Of a stretch of 7,145 nucleotides of DNA, positions 1 through 5,942 are shown in pieces. The position numbers and the translations under genes are program-made. The DNA is from an uncultured Lysobacteraceae bacterium (lineage in GTDB: Bacteria > Pseudomonadota > Gammaproteobacteria > Xanthomonadales > Rhodanobacteraceae), in NCBI GenBank assembly GCA_946482585.1, contig CAMLSI010000277.1, positions 1 through 7,145 on the forward strand, given 5' to 3'. Every line of letters begins with the position of its first letter. Within the stretch, counting starts at the first letter, position 1. The notes beneath the pieces are model-generated. The model worked only from the letters and a program-made list of their open reading frames with translations, searched no databases and was not told the origin of the DNA.

Positions 1-324
1 CTGCGCGAAACCCGCGACGCCGCAACCGCGCGCGCGGTTGCCGCCACCGAAGCCGCGCCGCCGCGCGAAGAACCGCGCGCCGTGCCGATGGACCTCGACG
101 TCCGTACGATCAAGAGCCGTCTGCGCGGCACGATCGACGGCTGGGCGCCCGGCACCGAATTTCGCCTCGAGAACGGCCAGACCTGGAAAGTGCTCAAGGG
201 CGAAATGACCTTGCGCCAGCCGCTGGACGCCCCTGAAATCCTCGTCGTGCCCGGCGTCGCCGGACGCTGGTTCCTGCAGGTGCACGAGGACTATCCGAAA
301 GCACGCGTCTATCGGATTGACTGA
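1..324 (+). CDS. C-terminal part of an unrecognised conserved protein (5' end outside window)
   Basis: The frame is open from base 1 to a TGA at 322-324 and gives 107 residues. The first 27 or so are rich in Ala, Arg and Glu and look like a flexible linker. A compact domain follows, with the segments GTIDGWAPGTEFRLENGQ, TWKVLKGE and PGVAGRWFLQVHEDYPKARV, ending YRID. The alternating hydrophobic pattern and the aromatic residues suggest a small beta-barrel or SH3-like fold, but that is inference. I recall similar 'F-L-NGQ-W' C-termini in hypothetical proteins of Xanthomonadales and cannot assign a function. A GTG at 82 and an ATG at 88 lie in frame, but neither has a convincing ribosome binding site and the upstream frame stays coding-like, so I treat this as a truncated 3' end. 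It converges on the next gene with an 18-base gap. Confidence 0.75.
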   Translation: MRETRDAATARAVAATEAAPPREEPRAVPMDLDVRTIKSRLRGTIDGWAPGTEFRLENGQTWKVLKGEMTLRQPLDAPEILVVPGVAGRWFLQVHEDYPKARVYRID

Positions 325-342
325 TACACGAAAAATCGACCG

Positions 343-723
343 CTAGCCGCGATGCACGATCGACGCGTTCAAACCGTCGACGACGCGGCGAATGAACGCC
401 ATGTCGACACTCGTCAGCGCCTGCGCCTCGCCTGAAGCCGTCTTGAGCACGACGTGGTACTTCGCTTTGGCGGCATAGATCAGCGCGACACCGACGCCGC
501 CGATGCACAGGCCGAATATCGCCATCCGCGTGCCGGCTCCCAGGCCGCCGACGAACAGGATCACACCCACGATCAGCATCAGGACCGCGAGGCCTCGCTG
601 CGGCGGCTCGCGGTACATCTTCACAGATGTGATCCCGCTCATCGCGTAGGTCTGCGACGGCACGATGAAGCGCGCGTTCGTGACGGTCACACCCGATTCC
701 CGGAGAAATGTCGTTTCTTGCAC
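343..723 (-). CDS. Small two-helix membrane protein, DUF6232-like
   Basis: This 126-residue protein starts at GTG (723-721) and stops at TAG (345-343). The start is chosen because AAGGAG sits six bases upstream; the frame is open much further upstream, but only because it is antisense to non-coding and nuclease sequence. Residues 1-43 form a soluble N-terminal part with GVTVTNARFIV and QTYAMSGITSVKM. Two adjacent hydrophobic helices follow, about residues 44-63 and 66-85, rich in Gly, Val and Ile. The C-terminal tail (86-126) begins KAKYHVVLKTASGEAQALTS, a beta-strand pattern resembling a small PH-like fold split by a helical hairpin. This order matches what I remember of DUF6232, a family of unknown function. 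It is divergent from the secreted nuclease and convergent with the gene at the left edge. I do not know its role; a membrane-anchored accessory protein is only a guess. Confidence 0.85.
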   Translation of the reverse strand: MQETTFLRESGVTVTNARFIVPSQTYAMSGITSVKMYREPPQRGLAVLMLIVGVILFVGGLGAGTRMAIFGLCIGGVGVALIYAAKAKYHVVLKTASGEAQALTSVDMAFIRRVVDGLNASIVHRG

Positions 724-729
724 AAGCCG

Positions 730-735
730 CTCCTT
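730..735 (-). promoter_or_regulatory. Shine-Dalgarno AAGGAG that fixes the GTG start of the DUF6232-like gene
   Basis: On the minus strand AAGGAG lies six bases before the GTG at 723. It is the best ribosome binding site in the window and decides the start, because this reading frame has no upstream stop for more than 4 kb. Confidence 0.8.
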
Positions 736-902
736 GTCGTTGCCGTCGACGCGCCGAGTGCGCGCCCGTTCCGACGACTGTCGACACGGCATCGAATCTC
801 TCAGTCCTTTCAGCCGCCGATTCGCACCGGCCGACGCTGTCTCCCAGCGGTCTCGACCGCAGCCGCGGCGACGCGGCCGATGTTCCGCGCCACGGCACAC
901 GC

Positions 903-908
903 TATAGT
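903..908 (+). promoter_or_regulatory. Candidate -10 box (TATAGT) for the nuclease gene
   Basis: TATAGT matches the sigma70 -10 consensus at five of six positions and is a rare AT-rich hexamer in this GC-rich gap. It lies 37 bases before the nuclease ATG, which allows a leader of about 30 bases. No good -35 hexamer is seen 16-18 bases upstream, so this is a candidate only. The rest of the divergent gap (724-945) shows no other clear element. Confidence 0.35.
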
Positions 909-945
909 CGCGAAGCGTCCGTATGGCCACTCCGGGGATTTGTCC

Positions 946-3900
946 ATGCTGCTTGCCATTTCGCGGCGCGCACTGCGCGCCTGCCTCGCCTTCCTGCTGC
1001 TGCTTTGCGTGCCCGCCGTCGGATCCGCCCAGTGCGTGAGCCTGACGACGCTGGGGGCGGCTTCCACGCAGAATTTCGACACGCTCGCGACGACGGGCAC
1101 GACCAACAACCTCACCATCACCGGCTGGTTCCTGACCGAAACCGGCGGCGGCGCGCGCGACAACGAGCAGTACGCGGCCGACACCGGCGCGTCGAACACG
1201 GGCGACACCTACAGCTACGGCGCGTCGGCCGCGACCGACCGCGCCCTGGGCGGCCTGCGCAGCGGCACGCTGATCCCGACCTACGGCGCGTGCTTCACGA
1301 ACAACACCGGCGCCACGATCGCCGCGCTCGGTCTCGCGTACACCGGCGAAGAATGGCGGCTGGGCGCGACGGCACGCACGGACCAGATCACCTTCGAATA
1401 CAGCACCGACGCGACCAGTCTCACCTCGGGCGCCTGGACCGGTGTCGCGGCGCTGAATTTCGTGACGCCGGAAACTGGCACGGTCGGCGCGAAGGACGGC
1501 AATGCCGCGGCCAACCGCACGGCCAAGTCCGCGACGATTCCGAGCCTGACCATCGCCAACGGCGCGACGTTCTGGATACGCTGGAACGACCTCGATGCCG
1601 CCGGCGCCGACGACGGCCTGTCGATCGACGATTTCTCGCTGACGCCGCAGGGTGCCGTCACGCTGCCGAATCTCTCGATCAACGACGTCACGCTCAACGA
1701 AGGCAATGCAGGCACGACGTCGTTCACCTTCACGGTCAGCCTGTCCGCACCGGCCGGTCCGGGCGGCGTCACGTTCGACATCGCGACGGCCGACGGCACG
1801 GCCGTGCAACCCGGCGACTACACCCAGAATTCGCTGACCGCGCAGACGATCCCGGCCGGCAGCAGCACCTATGCGTTCACCGTTCTCGTCAACGGCGAGA
1901 CCACGCCCGAGACCAACGAAACCTTCTTCGTCAACATCACCAACGTCACGGGCGCGACGGTCGTCGATGGACAGGGCCAGGGCACCGTCGTCAACGACGA
2001 CGCCGCGCCGAACCTCGTCATCGACGACGTCGCGCAGAACGAAGGCAACGCCGGCACGACGACCTTCACGTTCACCGTGAGTCTCAGCGCGCCGGCCGGC
2101 GCCGGCGGCGTCACCTTCGACATCGCGACGGCCGACGGTACTGCGACGCAGCCCGGCGACTACGCGGCGCAGACGCTGACGGCGCAGACGATTCCCGCGG
2201 GCAGCAGCACGTATGCGTTCAACGTCCTCGTCAACGGCGACACGACACCGGAAAGTGACGAAAACTTCTTCGTGAACGTCACGAATGTCAGCAATGCGAT
2301 CGCCACCGATGCGCAGGGTTTCGGCACGATCCGCAACGACGACATCACGCGCGTGCACGACGTCCAGGGCAACGGTGCCTCCACGCCAGTGCCCGGCGCC
2401 ACGGTCACCGTGGAAGGCGTCGTGGTCGGCGACTATCAGAATACGAACCAGCTGCAGGGTTTCTTCCTGCAGGAAGAAGACGCCGACGCCGATGCGGACC
2501 CGGCGACCTCCGAAGGCGTGTTCGTGTTCTGCGGTTCCTGCACGACCTCCGTCGCCGAGGGCCAGCGCGTGCGCGCGACCGGCAGCGTGTCGGAATCCGC
2601 CGGACTCACGCAGGTCAACGCGAATGCGGCCGGCAACGTCGTCGTCGCCGATGCCGGCAATCATCTGGCCGAGGTCACCCCGACGCCGGTCGATCTGCCG
2701 ATCGTGGGCGCACTCGACGATTTCTACGAATCGCGCGAAGGCATGCGCGTGACCTTCGTCGACGCGCTGACCGTCGCCGACTATTTCGAACTCGGCCGCT
2801 ACGGCCAGATCGTGCTCACTGAGGGCGGGCGCGCGACGACGTTCACGCAGAACGCGCCGCCGAGCGTGGCCGGATTCGCCGCGCATGAAGACGCGATCGC
2901 GCGCCGCCAGGTGCTGCTCGACGACACTGACAACGCGCAGCAGTCGTTCCTGCTGCAGCCCGACGGTTCGCAGTTCGTCTACTACCCGCGCGCGAACGGC
3001 GGTTTCTCCGTCGGCACGCAGGGTGTCGATTTCTTCCGCGGCGGCGATATCGTCAGCGGCCTCACCGGGGTGCTCGATTTCTCGAGCCCGGGTTCGGGCG
3101 CGGCGAGCTGGCGCGTGCGGCCGGCCGCCGCGACGCCGGCGACGTTCACGGTCGCGAATCCGCGTCCGCCCGCACCGCCCGCGGTGAGCGGCGCGATCCG
3201 CGTCGCCGGTGCGAACCTGCTCAATTACTTCACGACGATCGACACCACGGCGAGCAACACCAGCGGTCCCTGCGGCCCGTCGGGCACGCTCGATTGCCGC
3301 GGTGCCGACAGCGCGGCCGAGCTCAATCGCCAGCGCGAACGCACGGCCATCGTCGCCTGCGCGCTGGATGCGGACATCCTCGGCTATGCCGAACTCGAGA
3401 ACGTCGCCGCGAACGCCGCGGCGAACGACCTGCTCGGCGCGATCAACGCGCGCTGCGGCGGCGCGCAGCCGTATGCGTTCGTCGACACCGGCGGAACGCT
3501 GGGCACCGATGCGATCCGCGTGCAGATCGTCTATCGCACCGGCGTCGTCTCGCCGGTCGGCGCGCCGCTCTCCGATCTCGACCCAGTGCACAACCGCCCG
3601 CCGACGGCACAGACCTTCGACGTCGTCGACGCGGCGAATCCTGCGTTCGGCGAGCGCCTCACCATCGTCGTCAATCACCTGCGCGCGAAAGGCTGCAGCG
3701 GTTCGGCGACGGGCGGCGATGCCGACGCGGGCGATGGCCAGGGCTGTTTCGCGGCGACGCGCACGGCGCAGGCCGCGCGCACGCTGACCTGGATCACCTC
3801 GACCGTGCTGCCGGCCGCCGGCGATCCCGACGTGCTGCTGCTCGGCGACTTCAACGCGTATGCGCAGGAGCCGCCGATCACGGCGCTGACTAGCGTCGGC

Positions 3901-5022
3901 TACGACGATCTCGTCGCGGCCTTCGACGGCGCGAACAGCTATTCGTATGTGTTCGACGGCCAGCTCGGCCATCTCGACTACGCCCTCGCCTCGCCCTCGC
4001 TCGCGACGCAGATCACCGGCGCGCGTGCCTGGCACATCAACGCCGACGAAGTGCCGCTGCTCGACTACAGCGACGAGATCGCCGATGTCGGCGAGTCGAG
4101 CTTCGAGGAAAAACCCGACGGCTCGGCACTCGTGCCGCCGCGCGTCGTGTTCCAGCCGGCCTCGCCGTATCGCGCCGGCGATCATGATCCGATCATCGTC
4201 GGCGTGTTCCCGGTCGCCGACCTCGGCATCACCCTCGACGATACGTTCGATCCGGTCGTCGCCGGCACCAACCTTTCCTACGACGTCGCCGTGACCAACG
4301 CCGGCCCCGACAGTGCCGACACGGTGAGCTGGAGCGATACCCTGCCTGCGGGAACGACGTTCGTGTCGATCTCGACCGTGGCCTCGGGCTGGTCGTGCAC
4401 GACGCCGGCGGTCGGCGCCGGCGGCACCGTGAACTGCAGCACCGCGACGCTCGCCGTCGGCAACGTGATGTTCACACTGACGGTTGCGGTCGACCCGGCC
4501 CTCGCCGCCGGCACCGTGCTCAGCAATACGGCCACGGTGACCGCGGCCAGCGGCGACCCGACCCCGTCGAACAACTCGGCCACGGAAACGACGACCGTCG
4601 GCACCTCGGCCGACGTCGGCGTCACGAACGTCGCCTCGACGCCGAACGCGATCAACGGCGATCCGATCAGCTACACGATCACGGTCTCGAATGCGGGCCC
4701 GAGCGATGCCGCGTCGGTAGCGCTGAGCAACGCGATCCCGGCGAACACCACGTTCGCGTCGCTGGTCTCGCCGGGCGGCTGGAGCTGCAGCACGCCGGCC
4801 GTGGGCGCCACGGGCACGGTGAGTTGCTCGATCGCGAACCTCGCCGACGGCGCGAGCGCGGTGTTCACGCTGACCGTCACGGTCGACGCGGCCGCGCCGC
4901 CGACGATGATCGTCGACACGGCCAACGTCGCGAGCACGACGACCGACCCGGCGAGCGCCAACAACAGCGCCACGGCGACGACCTCGACGCCGGTGTCGCT
5001 GCAGTCGTTCCGCGTCGATTGA
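946..5022 (+). CDS. ExeM/NucH-family secreted endonuclease with Calx-beta and DUF11 modules
   Basis: A 1358-residue exported protein. The ATG at 946 is chosen because it places a signal peptide at the N-terminus (Arg 7, 8, 11; hydrophobic core 12-25; likely cleavage after GSA at 26-28), with GGGGA seven bases upstream. Approximate domains: 29-240, a beta-rich domain ending SIDDFSLTP; 242-352 and 356-466, two Calx-beta repeats; 467-585, an OB-fold-like nuclease-associated region with an Asp-rich loop; 751-1090, the EEP catalytic domain; 1090-1219 and 1221-1345, two DUF11 repeats, each with a Cys pair (1151/1164, 1281/1294). Expected EEP residues are present: Asn757 and Asn760 (NLLNYF), Glu816 (AELEN), His911 (VNHLRAK), Asp968 and Asn970 (GDFNAY), Asp1011 (GHLDYAL), Asp1079-His1080 (AGDHDP). 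CGPSGTLDCRGAD (776-788) also fits the family. Family knowledge suggests metal-dependent cleavage of extracellular nucleic acid. No GlyGly-CTERM, PEP-CTERM or membrane anchor is visible; the protein ends VSLQSFRVD. Confidence 0.93.
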   Translation: MLLAISRRALRACLAFLLLLCVPAVGSAQCVSLTTLGAASTQNFDTLATTGTTNNLTITGWFLTETGGGARDNEQYAADTGASNTGDTYSYGASAATDRALGGLRSGTLIPTYGACFTNNTGATIAALGLAYTGEEWRLGATARTDQITFEYSTDATSLTSGAWTGVAALNFVTPETGTVGAKDGNAAANRTAKSATIPSLTIANGATFWIRWNDLDAAGADDGLSIDDFSLTPQGAVTLPNLSINDVTLNEGNAGTTSFTFTVSLSAPAGPGGVTFDIATADGTAVQPGDYTQNSLTAQTIPAGSSTYAFTVLVNGETTPETNETFFVNITNVTGATVVDGQGQGTVVNDDAAPNLVIDDVAQNEGNAGTTTFTFTVSLSAPAGAGGVTFDIATADGTATQPGDYAAQTLTAQTIPAGSSTYAFNVLVNGDTTPESDENFFVNVTNVSNAIATDAQGFGTIRNDDITRVHDVQGNGASTPVPGATVTVEGVVVGDYQNTNQLQGFFLQEEDADADADPATSEGVFVFCGSCTTSVAEGQRVRATGSVSESAGLTQVNANAAGNVVVADAGNHLAEVTPTPVDLPIVGALDDFYESREGMRVTFVDALTVADYFELGRYGQIVLTEGGRATTFTQNAPPSVAGFAAHEDAIARRQVLLDDTDNAQQSFLLQPDGSQFVYYPRANGGFSVGTQGVDFFRGGDIVSGLTGVLDFSSPGSGAASWRVRPAAATPATFTVANPRPPAPPAVSGAIRVAGANLLNYFTTIDTTASNTSGPCGPSGTLDCRGADSAAELNRQRERTAIVACALDADILGYAELENVAANAAANDLLGAINARCGGAQPYAFVDTGGTLGTDAIRVQIVYRTGVVSPVGAPLSDLDPVHNRPPTAQTFDVVDAANPAFGERLTIVVNHLRAKGCSGSATGGDADAGDGQGCFAATRTAQAARTLTWITSTVLPAAGDPDVLLLGDFNAYAQEPPITALTSVGYDDLVAAFDGANSYSYVFDGQLGHLDYALASPSLATQITGARAWHINADEVPLLDYSDEIADVGESSFEEKPDGSALVPPRVVFQPASPYRAGDHDPIIVGVFPVADLGITLDDTFDPVVAGTNLSYDVAVTNAGPDSADTVSWSDTLPAGTTFVSISTVASGWSCTTPAVGAGGTVNCSTATLAVGNVMFTLTVAVDPALAAGTVLSNTATVTAASGDPTPSNNSATETTTVGTSADVGVTNVASTPNAINGDPISYTITVSNAGPSDAASVALSNAIPANTTFASLVSPGGWSCSTPAVGATGTVSCSIANLADGASAVFTLTVTVDAAAPPTMIVDTANVASTTTDPASANNSATATTSTPVSLQSFRVD
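1669..2343 (+). repeat. Tandem Calx-beta repeat inside the nuclease gene (342-base period)
   Basis: Unit 1 begins at 1669 and unit 2 at 2011, so the period is exactly 342 bases or 114 residues with no gap. Aligned by eye over 111 residues, 85 are identical (about 77%). Conserved blocks include NEGNAGTT, FTFTVSLSAPAG, GGVTFDIATADGTA and LTAQTIPAGSSTYAF. The DNA is also close to identical in places, for example around 1771-1797 and 2113-2139. Calx-beta modules in secreted proteins are known as calcium-binding or adhesive beta-sandwiches. The level of identity suggests an in-frame duplication within one ancestral gene. Confidence 0.85.
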
Positions 5023-5029
5023 TCCTGCG

Positions 5030-5059
5030 CGCACCCGCGGCCGCACGGCGGCGGGTGCG
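5030..5059. terminator. GC-rich hairpin between convergent genes, possible bidirectional terminator
   Basis: Bases 5030-5038 (CGCACCCGC) pair perfectly with 5051-5059 (GCGGGTGCG). A further three pairs (5040-5042 with 5047-5049) close a four-base loop after one mismatch. The hairpin starts eight bases after the nuclease stop. There is no T-run on either side, so this is not a classical intrinsic terminator. Position and stability make a termination or mRNA 3'-end role likely but unproven. Confidence 0.5.
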
Positions 5060-5080
5060 ACTCGCCCCGAGCTTACGCGG

Positions 5081-5103
5081 CGCGCCGCCCGTCAGGCGGC
5101 GCG
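5081..5103. terminator. Second hairpin, overlapping the 3' end of the kinase-like gene
   Basis: Bases 5081-5089 (CGCGCCGCC) pair perfectly with 5095-5103 (GGCGGCGCG) around the five-base loop CGTCA. The TGA stop of the minus-strand gene (5094-5092) lies inside this loop, so the last three sense codons form one stem arm. There is no adjacent T-run. With the hairpin at 5030-5059 it probably separates the two convergent transcripts. Confidence 0.45.
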
Positions 5104-5772
5104 AAACCGCAACTGGAGACCCGGCGCCCCGGCGGACGCGGCGAGCGTGATGCCGTACCGGCGCAGCACGGTGGCCGACGCCGCGTCGGCCACATGGGTC
5201 TGCGACGGCGCCGTCAGCAACGCGGCGATCTTGTCGCAGCGCGCGGCCGCATCGGCCGGCAGTTCGTCGGCGCTCAGCTGCAGGCACAGTTGCGGCGTCG
5301 CGCCTTCGGCGGCGATGACGCGCAGGGTGCTGCCGCGCCCGCCGATGTCCGCACAGCGCAGCCCGAGGTCGCCGACCAGCCGCAGCAGATCGCGCATCTC
5401 CGCGACGACGAGCAGCGATTCGCCGGGCGCGACGATGTCGAGCGTCACCTCGGCCGCGCGCAGACGCCGCGCGAACTTGGTCTTGAACATGTCGAGCAGG
5501 CTCGCGAGGTCGACGGCCTGCGCCGGCCGGGCACGCAGCACGAGCAGGTCGGCCGTGTCGTCGAGCAATTGGGTCAGGCATTCGATCTGGCGCTGCATCA
5601 GCGCGTAGAGCTCGGGCTGCTGCGCCGGACCGGCGCGGCCGGTCTGCAGCAACGACACCGCCATCGCGAGCGGAGACAGCGGCCCGCGCAAGTCATGGGC
5701 GAGATGGGCCAGCCAGTCCGCACCGGCAAACTGGCCGCCGGTCTCGCCGTCGTCATTGGCCTCGCGGCTCAT
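5092..5772 (-). CDS. Histidine-kinase-like protein: DHp motif with degenerate ATPase domain
   Basis: A 226-residue protein with its ATG at 5772-5770 and the purine-rich AGGAAAGGGG ending five bases upstream. An in-frame ATG at 5817 would add 15 residues with no comparable binding site. Residues 20-43 carry an H-box, WLAHLAHDLRGPLSPLAMAV, with His26 as the expected phospho-acceptor. Residues 50-80 form the second DHp helix. From about 85 to 226 the layout follows a HATPase_c domain, but the key boxes are missing: the N-box position (about 124-143) reads AEMRDLLRLVGDLGLRCADI without the Asn, and no DxGxG or GLGL motif is present. There is no signal peptide, membrane helix or sensor domain. The protein is probably cytosolic and may act as a phosphotransfer or regulatory partner rather than an active kinase. 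It is divergent from the HAMP-array gene 170 bases away, suggesting a shared pathway (inference). Confidence 0.85.
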   Translation of the reverse strand: MSREANDDGETGGQFAGADWLAHLAHDLRGPLSPLAMAVSLLQTGRAGPAQQPELYALMQRQIECLTQLLDDTADLLVLRARPAQAVDLASLLDMFKTKFARRLRAAEVTLDIVAPGESLLVVAEMRDLLRLVGDLGLRCADIGGRGSTLRVIAAEGATPQLCLQLSADELPADAAARCDKIAALLTAPSQTHVADAASATVLRRYGITLAASAGAPGLQLRFRAA

Positions 5773-5850
5773 CGCTACCCCTTTCCTGTGCTGGTTCGCC
5801 CTGTCCCCGGCCGCCACTCTAGGCGTCGGCTTGTGTGCGCCGCGTCAGCG

Positions 5851-5878
5851 TCGATCCCGCCGCCGGTCGGCGTATGCT
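5851..5878 (+). promoter_or_regulatory. Weak sigma70-like promoter candidate for the HAMP-array gene
   Basis: TATGCT at 5873-5878 matches four of six -10 bases, and TCGATC at 5851-5856 matches three of six -35 bases at a 16-base spacing. It lies in the 170-base divergent gap (5773-5942) and would give a leader of about 60 bases. The match is poor and this is only the best I see; I found nothing convincing for the minus-strand gene. Confidence 0.2.
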
Positions 5879-5942
5879 TCTGCACGCCACGCACACCTTG
5901 ATTGCGCTACTGATTCCACCTTGCCAGTCGGGAGCAGATTCG

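Noticed and set aside
325..342. Possible terminator between the two leftmost convergent genes
   Set aside because: The gap is 18 bases. A T-run exists on the minus strand, but I could not find a convincing stem before it.
454..945. Upstream extension of the nuclease frame, including in-frame ATGs at 454 and 880
   Set aside because: The extension would bury the signal peptide and overlaps the divergent gene or its upstream region. The ATG at 946 has a ribosome binding site and puts the signal peptide first.
708..2258. A 516-residue plus-strand open frame in another phase
   Set aside because: It overlaps the nuclease out of frame and its translation is Arg/His-rich, typical of a GC-rich shadow frame.
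343..5046. A 1567-residue open frame on the minus strand
   Set aside because: Only its last 126 codons (723-343) are real. The rest is in-register antisense to the nuclease, open because TTA, CTA and TCA are absent there. Its translation is Arg/Gly/Val-rich, low complexity and has no recognisable domain.
5773..5817. A 15-residue N-terminal extension of the kinase-like protein from the ATG at 5817
   Set aside because: No good ribosome binding site was seen for it, and it would include the purine-rich site that precedes the ATG at 5772.
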